Part shown: positions 35,835 to 43,350 of the stretch, piece by piece
Layout: every line of letters begins with the position of its first letter
Numbering within the stretch: the stretch's first letter is position 1
Assembly (NCBI RefSeq): GCF_019343195.1
Contig: NZ_RPHB01000009.1
Coordinates: 186,001-250,000 of the forward strand
Direction: 5' to 3'
DNA length: 64,000 bases
DNA from: Arthrospiribacter ruber
Lineage (GTDB): Bacteria; Bacteroidota; Bacteroidia; Cytophagales; Cyclobacteriaceae
The notes under the pieces: model-generated
Databases searched by the model: none
What the model was told of the DNA's origin: nothing
Seen by the model: only the letters and a program-made list of their open reading frames with translations
Translations under genes and position numbers: made by a program

Positions 35835-36275
35835 CTAGTCTTTTATTTTGTCTTTTGCCAATGGTGAAACAATCCTCTCAAAGCCATTGAGGTCGATCTC
35901 CCCAATCCACTTGAGGTATTCAACCATGGCTTCTGCATCTTCGTCGTTCATTTCGTAAGCAACCATTTTCCTTCCGTTGGGTGCCCAAGGTATCGGGGAT
36001 TGAAGGATAGCCTTTACCATTGGGGCTCCTTTTCTATCGATGACTTTGGTAAGCTCAGGAGCATAGTAGCCCCCTTCTCCCAGAATAGCGTGGCAACCCA
36101 TGCAATTATTGGTTTCCCAAATGTGCTTGCCTTTAATTACCTGTTCGGTAATGTTCTGATGATTGGACTGGTCATTGCTAGGAGCCATGGAATAAATGGT
36201 CAATCCGATAAATATCAGAAAGGTCACCACCGTACCACCCAGAAAGAATGTCCTTGCCTGTGATTTTGATAGCAT
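35835..36275 (-). CDS. norC: Nitric oxide reductase small subunit, membrane-bound cytochrome c
   Basis: The 146-residue protein has one N-terminal membrane anchor (FFLGGTVVTFLIFIGLTIYS) and a single haem c site CMGCH at 58-62, with a Met ligand near 104 (GRKMVAYEM). It passes electrons from periplasmic carriers to NorB. It is first in the nor cluster. Upstream, its promoter has a near -7 element (36332-36339), a candidate Rrf2 operator (36306-36323) and an FNR-like palindrome (36396-36415). Confidence 0.93.
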   Translation of the reverse strand: MLSKSQARTFFLGGTVVTFLIFIGLTIYSMAPSNDQSNHQNITEQVIKGKHIWETNNCMGCHAILGEGGYYAPELTKVIDRKGAPMVKAILQSPIPWAPNGRKMVAYEMNDEDAEAMVEYLKWIGEIDLNGFERIVSPLAKDKIKD

Positions 36276-36305
36276 ATATAACCGGGTTTAAATATTTTAG
36301 TATTA

Positions 36306-36339
36306 AAAGACCTTTTTATCTTTTATTGAAACGAAGGTA
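36306..36339 (-). promoter_or_regulatory. norC promoter with candidate Rrf2 operator
   Basis: Leftwards TACCTTCG (complement of 36332-36339) is one base from the TAnnTTTG -7 element. Eight bases further downstream, over the likely transcription start, lies AAAGACCTTTTTATCTTT (36306-36323), a copy of the regulon palindrome. Confidence 0.55.
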
Positions 36340-36395
36340 CAACCAGAATTGAAAAATCAAATAGGATTTTGAAAAAAAATTACCAAATTGAAAAA

Positions 36396-36415
36396 AACCT
36401 GATGTAGATCAGGTT
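36396..36415. promoter_or_regulatory. FNR/CRP-type palindrome between norC and fnr genes
   Basis: A perfect palindromic pair of arms, AACCTGAT-GTAG-ATCAGGTT, fits the FNR/Dnr layout TTGAT-N4-ATCAA with one changed base per arm. It lies 61 bp before the FNR-type gene and about 80 bp upstream of the likely norC start point. Confidence 0.6.
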
Positions 36416-36475
36416 TAGACTTGGCGCAGGTCAGAAAAAAAAGCTTCAACAAAAGTTTACTTGCATCTTCAAATT

Positions 36476-37180
36476 ATGGAAGTCAATTGTAAAGTATGTA
36501 TAACTTCTTCTTGCCTTGTGAAAAATTGTAGCGATGCATGGCTGGAGAAATTATCCCTTGCCAAAAACTCCCCTATTTACCCCAAAGGGCAGTTTATTTT
36601 TATGGAAGGGAGTTTGGTGATGGGTGCTTATTTTATCTTGAAAGGAAAAGTCAAAGTCATCAGTTCCAGCTTGGACGGAAAAGAACATACAGTCCGATTG
36701 GCCCGTGAAGGCCATATGCTGGGGCATACCGCCATAGGTATGGAAAAATACAGTATTGGCGCTGTTACCCTGACAGATTCTCAGGTTTGCTTTATTGATA
36801 ATCAAACTTTGCAGGCTGCATTTATGGAGAATCCCAAATTCACTTTTGAGGTGATGCGCTTTTATTCAAGAGAGTTAAGAAAAAGTGAAATCAGAACTAA
36901 ATGTCTTGCCTTGATGAACAATGAAGAGAAGGTAATTTTAGGTTTATTGTACATAGCTGACAATTACTTACCCGATCCAAATGATAATCAGGTAGAGATC
37001 AATCTCAGCAGACAGGAAATTGCCCAGATCATAGGTACCAATTCCGAACAGGTCAGCAGGGTTCTTTCTTCTCTCAAAAAAGATGGCCTGATAGAAACCC
37101 ATGAAAGGGCAATTTTGCTCTGTGATATCCGAAAACTGAAAGAAGTTATCAGCCACTATGCTTTTGCAACACAATATTAA
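36476..37180 (+). CDS. Crp/Fnr-family regulator with N-terminal cysteine cluster
   Basis: The start ATG at 36476 gives MEVNCKVCITSSCLVKNC with C5, C8, C13 and C18, an FNR-like [4Fe-4S] ligand set; a TTG further upstream is less likely. A cyclic-nucleotide-binding fold follows (about 30-140) and a C-terminal HTH reads SRQEIAQIIGTNSEQVSRVLSSL, whose E-x2-S-R pattern is that of FNR recognition helices. The 234-residue protein lies between norC (divergent) and nirK. It probably senses oxygen or NO and switches on denitrification. FNR-like sites lie near norC, nirK and narK. Confidence 0.85.
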   Translation: MEVNCKVCITSSCLVKNCSDAWLEKLSLAKNSPIYPKGQFIFMEGSLVMGAYFILKGKVKVISSSLDGKEHTVRLAREGHMLGHTAIGMEKYSIGAVTLTDSQVCFIDNQTLQAAFMENPKFTFEVMRFYSRELRKSEIRTKCLALMNNEEKVILGLLYIADNYLPDPNDNQVEINLSRQEIAQIIGTNSEQVSRVLSSLKKDGLIETHERAILLCDIRKLKEVISHYAFATQY

Positions 37181-37232
37181 ACCCAAACCTGCGATTTCGC
37201 AGATATTTTTCTGCCAAAATAGTTAAATCGGA

Positions 37233-37246
37233 TTGACTCCAATCAT
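37233..37246. promoter_or_regulatory. FNR-like half-palindrome upstream of nirK
   Basis: TTGAC-TCCA-ATCAT is an imperfect TTGAT-N4-ATCAA. Its centre lies 29.5 bp before a weak -7 candidate (TTTCTTTG at 37269-37276), the same distance as seen at narK. Confidence 0.4.
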
Positions 37247-37323
37247 GAGCTTTCTATAGCTTATCTATTTTCTTTGTAGTGACAAAAAGCCTAATCGCCT
37301 TTTGAAGTCAATGAAGTAAATCC

Positions 37324-38826
37324 ATGAAATTAAAAAAATACGAAACCATGAACTACAAAAACATTTGCCCAAATAAAGGATATTTTTATCCTTTACTCTT
37401 TATCTTAGCTTTAGCTTTTACAGCCTGCACCCAAAGCCAGTCTAGGAACACAGGAGCCAAGAGCTATACAAAGGATTACAGCAAAACCAAAGTATTCGGA
37501 GAAATGGTAGCAGAACTGACTGCACCTCCCCATGTACCTCCACCTGTTGGAAACAGACCAGCCATGAAACTCTACATGGAAATGGAAATCACCGAAGAAG
37601 AAATGGAAATGGCAGATGGGGTATCTTACCTTTTCTGGACATTTGGCGGAACTGTACCAGGATCATTTATCCGCGCTAGGGTTGGTGATGAAGTAGAATT
37701 TAAAATCAAAAATCACCCTGATAATAAACTTCCTCACAATATTGACCTCCACGCAGTGACAGGTCAGGGAGGTGGCGCCGAAGCTTCATTCGTTGCTCCG
37801 GGTCATGAAAAAACCTTCTCCTTCAAACTGATCAATCCTGGGCTTTATGTTTATCACTGTGCCACAGCTCCAGTGGGCATGCACATCGCCAACGGAATGT
37901 ATGGACTGATTCTCGTGGAACCAGAAGGCGGTTTACCTCCAGTAGACAAAGAGTTCTATGTGATGCAAGGAGACTTTTATACTGAAGGTAGATTTGGAGA
38001 ACCTGGTTTACAGCCTTTCGACATGCAAAAAGCTTACGACGAAAGACCTGATTATGTGGTATTCAACGGTAGCGTCAATGGACTCAGTGGAGAAAATGCC
38101 CTCCAAGCCAAAGCAGGAGAAACCATCAGGATCTTCTTTGGAAACGGCGGCCCTAACCTGGCTTCTTCCTTCCACGTCATCGGAGAAATTTTCGATAAAG
38201 TCTATGTAGATGGTGGTGATCAGATCAATTCCAATGTAGGTACGACTTTGGTTCCGGCAGGTGGAGCAGCGATCCTGGAATTCAAAGCTGATGTACCCTC
38301 TAACCTTGTCCTCGTAGATCACTCCATTTTCAGGGCATTTAATAAAGGTGCTTTGGGAATCTTAAGTGTAACTGGTGAAGAAAATGAAAAAATCTTTGCC
38401 GGAGAAATCATGGAAGGGATCTATCTCCCTGAAGGAAGTACCATTCAGAAAATGCCCAAAGATGGCAATGTTGTAAGCCCTCCAGTGACTATGACCAAAA
38501 GTGAGCTGATCGATACAGGAAAGAAAATCTACATGCAGGCCTGCTTTGCCTGTCACCAAGCCAATGGTGAAGGGGTAGCTAATGCCTTCCCTCCCCTAGC
38601 CAATGCCGACTATCTGAATGCTGACGTCAATCGCTCTATAGATGTATTACTTCATGGGCTTTCAGGTGAAATCACAGTAAACGGCAAAAAATACAACAGC
38701 ATCATGCCTTCCCAGCAGCTCAAAGATGAAGAGGTAGCAGCCGTATTGACTTATGTGTACAACAGCTGGGGGAATAACGGTTCCGAAGTCACCCCTGAAA
38801 TGGTGAACAAAAGAAGAAAGAAATGA
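37324..38826 (+). CDS. nirK: Copper nitrite reductase NirK with fused C-terminal cytochrome c
   Basis: NirK reduces nitrite to NO. The 500-residue precursor has a lipoprotein signal (LALAFTAC, Cys35; Met9 at 37348 is a possible start), two cupredoxin domains and a haem domain. Type 1 Cu ligands: H138, C179, H187, M192. Type 2 Cu: H143, H178, H333. Catalytic D141 and H284. The C-terminal cytochrome c has CFACH at 407-411 and a Met ligand near 461. The fused haem likely takes electrons directly from periplasmic carriers. It overlaps the SUMF1-like gene by 4 bp (ATGA). A perfect 18-bp regulon palindrome lies within its signal-peptide codons (37376-37393). Confidence 0.93.
   Translation: MKLKKYETMNYKNICPNKGYFYPLLFILALAFTACTQSQSRNTGAKSYTKDYSKTKVFGEMVAELTAPPHVPPPVGNRPAMKLYMEMEITEEEMEMADGVSYLFWTFGGTVPGSFIRARVGDEVEFKIKNHPDNKLPHNIDLHAVTGQGGGAEASFVAPGHEKTFSFKLINPGLYVYHCATAPVGMHIANGMYGLILVEPEGGLPPVDKEFYVMQGDFYTEGRFGEPGLQPFDMQKAYDERPDYVVFNGSVNGLSGENALQAKAGETIRIFFGNGGPNLASSFHVIGEIFDKVYVDGGDQINSNVGTTLVPAGGAAILEFKADVPSNLVLVDHSIFRAFNKGALGILSVTGEENEKIFAGEIMEGIYLPEGSTIQKMPKDGNVVSPPVTMTKSELIDTGKKIYMQACFACHQANGEGVANAFPPLANADYLNADVNRSIDVLLHGLSGEITVNGKKYNSIMPSQQLKDEEVAAVLTYVYNSWGNNGSEVTPEMVNKRRKK
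37376..37393. promoter_or_regulatory. Perfect regulon palindrome inside the nirK signal-peptide codons
   Basis: AAGGATATTTTTATCCTT has complete 7-bp arms (AAGGATA / TATCCTT) and is the best match of all sites. It lies 28 bp after Met9 of nirK, an unusual place that would suit a roadblock type of repression. Confidence 0.5.
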
Positions 38827-39611
38827 GAAAGTTAATCTTACTGATGGCAGGCTTTTTTCTAATCAGCAATGCCTCAGCCCAAAATAATCAAATGGCTCTT
38901 ATAGAGGGGGGGAATTACACCCCCCTCTACGGAGTAGGTGAACAGTCCGAAACTGCTGTGGGGGACTTCTATTTGGACAAACTCCCTGTCACCTATGCGG
39001 ACTTTCAGGAATTTGTCCGAAATCACTCCAAATGGCAAAAATCCAATGTCACCAAGTTATTTGCTGACAGCAGGTATTTGTCCAATTGGGAAAATGACCT
39101 GAAAGCGCCTGCCAATCTGATGGACAAGCCGGTTACTATGGTATCTTGGTTTGCTGCCAAAGCTTACTGCGAGTGTCAGGGAAAAAGACTTCCTACAGTG
39201 GATGAATGGGAATATGCTGCCATGGCCTCAACTTCCAAAAGAGATTCCCGCTCAGACAGCCTCTATAATGTATCCATACTCAGAAGCTATGAACAACCCA
39301 AAACCTACATGAAAACTGTAGGGAACTCTGAAGCCAATTACTGGGGAGTCCAAGACATGCATGGCATGGTCTGGGAATGGACTCAGGACTTCAATTCCAT
39401 CATCCTGACCGGAGAATCCAGAAACAACGGCAACACAGATGCAGGATTATTCTGCGCCGCAGGTGCTATCGGTGCCAAAGACATGATGAATTACGCAGCA
39501 TTTATGCGCTTTGCCATGCGCTCCAGCCTGAAGGCCAACTTCTCCCTCACAACTCTGGGGTTCAGATGTGCCAAAGATGCCGGCCCACAAAATCAACTCA
39601 CATTTAAATAA
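38823..39611 (+). CDS. SUMF1/formylglycine-generating-enzyme-fold protein, NirK-linked
   Basis: The 262-residue protein has a signal peptide (MRKLILLMAGFFLISNASAQ) and the SUMF1 fold: FYLDKLPVTYADFQEFV, KPVTMVSWFAAKAYCECQGKRLPTVDEWEYA in two parts, NYWGVQDMHGMVWEWTQDF and the final LGFRCA. True sulfatase-activating enzymes have a C-x4-C copper site near the end; here that region reads AGLFCAAGAIGAKDMM with one Cys, so a formylglycine activity is unlikely. It overlaps nirK by 4 bp and is followed by SCO, which suggests a periplasmic accessory role, perhaps in copper-site assembly or NirK stability. Confidence 0.75.
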   Translation: MRKLILLMAGFFLISNASAQNNQMALIEGGNYTPLYGVGEQSETAVGDFYLDKLPVTYADFQEFVRNHSKWQKSNVTKLFADSRYLSNWENDLKAPANLMDKPVTMVSWFAAKAYCECQGKRLPTVDEWEYAAMASTSKRDSRSDSLYNVSILRSYEQPKTYMKTVGNSEANYWGVQDMHGMVWEWTQDFNSIILTGESRNNGNTDAGLFCAAGAIGAKDMMNYAAFMRFAMRSSLKANFSLTTLGFRCAKDAGPQNQLTFK

Positions 39612-39618
39612 ACCTGTC

Positions 39619-40209
39619 ATGCGTTACTTCAGCCTTATACTTCTATCTTTTTTCCTTTTCTCTTGTCAGGAAAACACCCAAATAGAACAATCTGAAAATA
39701 TGGAAGAGACCATGGATGACCTCTCTATTTATCAGCTTCCTTCTGAATGGAATACCCAGGATGGCCAGACCATCGAGTTCAAAGACCTCAAAGGAAAACC
39801 ATTGGTCGTAGTGATGATCTATACGGCCTGTAGAACAGCCTGTCCTAGATTGGTAGCCGATATGCGCATGATCGAGGAAAGAGTTTCATCCAAAAAAATG
39901 AAAGATGTCCAATACGTGATGGTCAGTATTGACCCTATCAATGATACCCCAGAAAAACTAAAGCAATTTGCCAAGGACAACCAAATGGAAGGCCCGGAAT
40001 GGCTTTTCCTACAAGGCACCGAAGATGGCGTGAGGGATTTTGCCAATATCATGGCCGTCAAGTACAAACAAATCAATCCCATAGATTTTTCCCATTCCAA
40101 CATCATCTCCGTTTTTGACCGTCAAGGAGTCATGAAGTACCAAAAAGAAGGGCTTGGATTGGTCAATGAGGAGATCGTAAACAAGATTGTGGCTGTGGCA
40201 AAAAATTAG
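39619..40209 (+). CDS. SCO1/SenC family copper-binding lipoprotein
   Basis: From ATG at 39619 the protein has a lipoprotein signal (MRYFSLILLSFFLFSC, Cys16), then a thioredoxin fold with the copper-binding C71-x3-C75 (CRTACPRL) and His159 (DFSHSN). SCO proteins carry copper to cuproenzymes; the tight link to nirK suggests copper delivery to this nitrite reductase. An upstream ATG at 39568 lies within the previous gene and would spoil the signal peptide. The gene starts 7 bp after the SUMF1-like stop. Confidence 0.85.
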   Translation: MRYFSLILLSFFLFSCQENTQIEQSENMEETMDDLSIYQLPSEWNTQDGQTIEFKDLKGKPLVVVMIYTACRTACPRLVADMRMIEERVSSKKMKDVQYVMVSIDPINDTPEKLKQFAKDNQMEGPEWLFLQGTEDGVRDFANIMAVKYKQINPIDFSHSNIISVFDRQGVMKYQKEGLGLVNEEIVNKIVAVAKN

Positions 40210-40214
40210 CTGTA

Positions 40215-40331
40215 CCTCGAAATTTGCAATTTCGAGGATAGATAAAAGGAATTTTAAATTCCATTTTACCCTAAACCGGAAAAAGGATTACAAATCCTAT
40301 TTATCTAGGTTTGGGATTGCAAATCCCGAAC
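40215..40331. repeat. Multi-hairpin REP-like element, copy A
   Basis: A 117-bp unit with four palindromes in series: CCTCGAAATTTGCAATTTCG (40215-40234, closing GAGG), GGAATTTTAAATTCC, GGATTACAAATCC and the last one, GGGATTGCAAATCCC. Between them stands CTAAACCGGAAAAA. Copies B (41385-41502) and C (42667-42785) have the same order. Confidence 0.85.
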
Positions 40332-40414
40332 AGCTTAGGTTGGTGCTTGGTCATTTTTTGAAATCTAAGATGGTTTAAAACATGACATAAGGCAATTTGC
40401 CTATTTTTGCAGCC

Positions 40415-41050
40415 ATGAAAAAGAAAAAGCTGAAAAAGTCCTTCCAAAAAGCCCGATACATTGTCTATAAAGAAACGAGACACAACCCAAGGGATAATGC
40501 ATGGTCTTTTTTTGGTGGCTTTTTAGGTTTAAGTACTATAGGCATCCTTCAAGGACTCTTCCACACTGATGACAATTCGGATATTTTATTTTTGATTGGA
40601 GCATTTGGAGCCACCTCAGTCATATTATTCGGCAATCCTCACGGTCCATTTGCTCAACCCAGAAATTTATTCTTGGGAAGCTTAATCTCGGCAGTTATTG
40701 GAGTTACAGTTTATAAGTTTTTTTACATTGAATCAATGATCTGGTTTTCACCTGCATTGTCTGTTTCATTGGCTATTCTGGCCATGCAATACACCAAAAC
40801 TTTACATCCTCCTGGGGGTGCCATTGCCTTGATTGCCAACATCGGTTCGGATGAAATCAAATCAATGGGCTACTTTTATGTCATCAACCCGATCCTGACC
40901 GGTATCATCATTCTTTTTGTAATGGCCATTTTATTCAATAATTTATCCAAAAACAGGGTTTATCCATACAGAGATGAAGAAATCCGGCCTTTAAAATATG
41001 GAGAGAAAGTCTATTTTTGGAAAAAGGAAACCAAACAGACTGAATTTTAA
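40415..41050 (+). CDS. HPP family membrane protein, possible nitrite/nitrate-linked transporter
   Basis: From ATG at 40415 (MKKKKLKKSFQKARYIVY) the 211-residue protein has a basic N-terminus and four or five membrane helices with the family motif TLHPPGGAIALIA that names HPP proteins. Plant chloroplast HPP proteins have been reported to carry nitrite. Its position between the nirK group and narK fits a role in nitrite movement, but this is inference. An upstream TTG start (40397) is less likely. It is preceded by REP copy A. Confidence 0.75.
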   Translation: MKKKKLKKSFQKARYIVYKETRHNPRDNAWSFFGGFLGLSTIGILQGLFHTDDNSDILFLIGAFGATSVILFGNPHGPFAQPRNLFLGSLISAVIGVTVYKFFYIESMIWFSPALSVSLAILAMQYTKTLHPPGGAIALIANIGSDEIKSMGYFYVINPILTGIIILFVMAILFNNLSKNRVYPYRDEEIRPLKYGEKVYFWKKETKQTEF

Positions 41051-41054
41051 GCAA

Positions 41055-41369
41055 ATGGCTAATACCTCTGAACTTCAAAATCTACTTCAAAAAATTCAGG
41101 CAGGGGAATTTCAGGATATGACCAATTCAATACAAAAAGAATTAAACTTGACATACCTTCCTGACAACAACCCCACAGCCAATCTTTGTCTTAGAGAAGT
41201 GGCAGAGATTCGGGATGAATACCGAACCCATTTTTCAAGCCTGGATCTCGCATTTTACCTTGTAGGAATTGATTTTGAAGAGAAAATTAAGAGTGATTTT
41301 AATTCAGCTATTCCAAAGTCAACCGAGATGTTTTGGGAAAATATCAGAATTGGTTCCGGGAAAACTTGA
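41055..41369 (+). CDS. Small soluble protein of unknown function downstream of HPP gene
   Basis: The start at 41055 (MANTSELQNLLQKIQAGEF) gives 104 residues; a longer reading from 40998 would overlap the HPP gene. It is mostly helical and hydrophilic with no motif I know. It begins 4 bp after the HPP stop, so it is surely co-transcribed with it. REP copy B follows 15 bp later. Confidence 0.6.
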   Translation: MANTSELQNLLQKIQAGEFQDMTNSIQKELNLTYLPDNNPTANLCLREVAEIRDEYRTHFSSLDLAFYLVGIDFEEKIKSDFNSAIPKSTEMFWENIRIGSGKT

Positions 41370-41384
41370 ACCGTTATCCTTGCT

Positions 41385-41502
41385 CCTCGAAATTTGCAAT
41401 TTCGAGGTACAGTTAAAAGGAATTTCTAATTCCATTCTACCCTAAACCGGAAAAAGGATTACAAATCCTATTTATCTAGGTTCGGGATTGCAAATCCCGA
41501 AC
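41385..41502. repeat. Multi-hairpin REP-like element, copy B
   Basis: Same layout as copy A with small changes, such as GGAATTTCTAATTCC for GGAATTTTAAATTCC and TTCGGGATTGCAAATCCCGA at the end. It lies between the small unknown gene and the convergent interrupted gene and could act as a terminator for both. Confidence 0.85.
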
Positions 41503-41545
41503 GGCTGGGAACAGCTGGCAGCTGGGCAGCCCTAACAGCCAGTAT

Positions 41546-42421
41546 CTACTTCAAAATATAACGGACTAAAATACTTCCATCTATAAAACTCCCTCCCCAA
41601 TGGTTGAAATAAAAATAAGGAATAAGGTCTATGCCGAGCGTAAATGGGATATCCTTAAATTTATATTCCAAACCTCCAATCCCCAGTAATCCCACTGCTG
41701 TAAACCCACCTGTACGATAGCGGTTATAATAGGGGTAACATCTCGGATTATTCGGATCCTGACAATTTCCCGGACCTCTATAGCCATAATAATAGTAATA
41801 CCTATCATAATGACCTACCCTTGCACCGAGTCCATATACCCATGAAAGTTCAGGCACTCCCAAGGCTCCAGATTGATGCATCTGATACATCCCCGAAATG
41901 GAAACTCCATGCCATCGAGAACCAACAACGAATTCAAGAGCACCTCTCGAACTGGTAAAGTGTTTCAAAGAAACTCCAGAGGTAAATCCACCTCTCAAAC
42001 CAATAGCAGTAGTATATCCGGAAGCACCTCTCGCAACGCTTGATGTTCTTGCACCTCAACTGCCCCTATTCGAATAAGATGAATTATTTTGAGAGGACCT
42101 GCCTTGCTTTTCGCTAAGCAGAGAAGAGCTGATATACCCTGTATTCCCATTGTATTCGACTCTTTTCCAGGAACCTTCATTCCCGACTACTTTTACCTGA
42201 TTGTTGTACCCAACTGTACTGATCACATTGTAATCAGTTCCAGGCCCATTTCTTAAGTTTGCTCCAACAGTGGAGCTGACATACATGGATTGAGCAAAGG
42301 AGCTGGAGAAAAAAAAGGAGAATGCAACAAAACTAAATAGAATTTTTTTTTGCCTTGAAAAGGATTTTAAAAATAAGGCACCAATCTTTTTTCGTGATAA
42401 GAATTGTGAAATTAAAAGCAT
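41546..42421 (-). pseudogene. SH3 plus outer-membrane-like protein gene interrupted by in-frame TGA
   Basis: The frame starts at 42421 with a long N-terminus containing a signal peptide (KKILFSFVAFSFFFSSSFAQ), then a bacterial SH3 domain (VGANLRNGPGTDYNVI ... GNTGYISSSLLS). It meets TGA at 42056-42058 after SNRGS, yet the same frame continues for about 170 codons: GARTSSVARGASGYTTAIG, then a Gly/aromatic-rich beta-barrel-like region with a Tyr-rich loop (YDRYYYYYGYRGPGN) and a final LVRYILK. The second part has no ATG or signal of its own. TGA could come from CGA (Arg), in keeping with the Arg/Gly/Ser-rich linker. Total 291 sense codons. Confidence 0.65.
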
Positions 42422-42666
42422 AGCTAAGTTGTTGGTTTATCCAATCACATTTTCAATTATTGTGCCAATAGATTTACATTCTTTCAAACTTTTTTACCAT
42501 TGTACACTAGTTCAATTGAGACAATTCCTATAATATTTTCACAGAGAACCATAGATAATACTTATTTTATCAATCTGGTAATCATCCAATTCTCACCATC
42601 AACAAAACCAAAACCACGCCCGCCATAAGCCAGCTGTGGACGGCAGAACTTTATCTTATCCTTGCT
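42422..42666. other. Spacer upstream of the interrupted SH3 gene
   Basis: AT-rich DNA without a gene; it should contain the leftward promoter of the interrupted gene. I see no clear motif. REP copy C follows. Confidence 0.4.
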
Positions 42667-42785
42667 CCTCGAAATTTGCAATTTCGAGGTACAGATAACG
42701 TGAATTTTAAATTTCATTTTACCCTAAACCGGAAAAGAGGATTTGAAATCCTCTTTATCTAGGTTCGGGATTGCAAATCCCTAAC
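42667..42785. repeat. Multi-hairpin REP-like element, copy C
   Basis: Third copy of the 117-119-bp unit, preceded by the same TTATCCTTGCT as copy B. One stem differs in both arms at once (GAGGATTTGAAATCCTC for GGATTACAAATCC), which keeps pairing. Confidence 0.85.
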
Positions 42786-42800
42786 AGCAGAATACGGTCA

Positions 42801-43208
42801 TCAATCTTTCCATCTTGCATAGCAAGTCGCAGTTTCATAGAGGGTCAAACCTTCCAATTTTACATGGGAAGGCAATTGGGGAGCAATCCTATCTTTCATC
42901 CAAAGCAATATCCGTTCTGCCGTAGGTTCATAAGGCATCCAAAAAATCTTCTGGCCAATTTTTTCAAAATCAATCAGGTTTTTTTCGGATTCTTTTAAAA
43001 GAAGGGCATGATCAAATACTTCAATCACCTCCTCTTGTACTATTTTCTTCAAATCTTTAAAATCCAGCAGCATGTCCTTTTTCAAATCATCTCCTGATAC
43101 TGTCACATGCAGACTATAGCTATGCCCATGTAGTTGACTGCAGGCTCCATCATGATCTGAAATCCGGTGCGCTGCTTCAAATGTGAAAATTTTTGTAATA
43201 CTCAACAT
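42801..43208 (-). CDS. queD: 6-carboxytetrahydropterin synthase QueD / 6-pyruvoyltetrahydropterin synthase family
   Basis: The 135-residue protein has the zinc His set and catalytic Cys of the family: FEAAHRI (H14), then CSQLHGHSYSL (C23, H27, H29). QueD makes the precursor of queuosine; related enzymes make pterins. The length is normal. A candidate Rrf2 operator (43227-43244) lies 19 bp before its start, over the likely transcription start, which is odd for a queuosine gene and hints at a pterin-linked role in NO response or at use by the divergent narK. The product class cannot be split further by eye. Confidence 0.85.
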   Translation of the reverse strand: MLSITKIFTFEAAHRISDHDGACSQLHGHSYSLHVTVSGDDLKKDMLLDFKDLKKIVQEEVIEVFDHALLLKESEKNLIDFEKIGQKIFWMPYEPTAERILLWMKDRIAPQLPSHVKLEGLTLYETATCYARWKD

Positions 43209-43226
43209 AATTTAAACCTTTATTTA

Positions 43227-43257
43227 AAAGACAAATTTATCTTTAAATGCAAAGGTT
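43227..43257 (-). promoter_or_regulatory. queD promoter with candidate Rrf2 operator
   Basis: AAAGACAAATTTATCTTT (43227-43244) is a regulon palindrome. Leftwards AACCTTTG (complement of 43250-43257) is one base from TAnnTTTG, so the operator would cover the start point, as at norC. Confidence 0.5.
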
Positions 43258-43284
43258 TTCATTTCATTTGTATCATCATTCTTT

Positions 43285-43328
43285 ATGACTTTTGTCATCT
43301 TTTGTTGTGTTTTAGTAAATTACCTTTG
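43285..43328 (+). promoter_or_regulatory. narK promoter with FNR-like palindrome
   Basis: ATGAC-TTTT-GTCAT (43285-43298) is a perfect palindrome of FNR spacing. TACCTTTG (43321-43328) is a perfect -7 element. The centre-to--7 distance is 29.5 bp, placing the palindrome near -43, close to the classic activating position. Confidence 0.55.
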
Positions 43329-43350
43329 CTTCCAATAAAAGCAAAAAACT

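Noticed and set aside
4945-42058. TGA reassigned as a sense codon, or selenocysteine, to explain the two interrupted genes
   Set aside because: TGA ends many intact neighbours at the expected place (lipB, the DEDD exonuclease, rnr, nrdD, norE), and no SECIS-like hairpin or selenoprotein motif is seen after either TGA.
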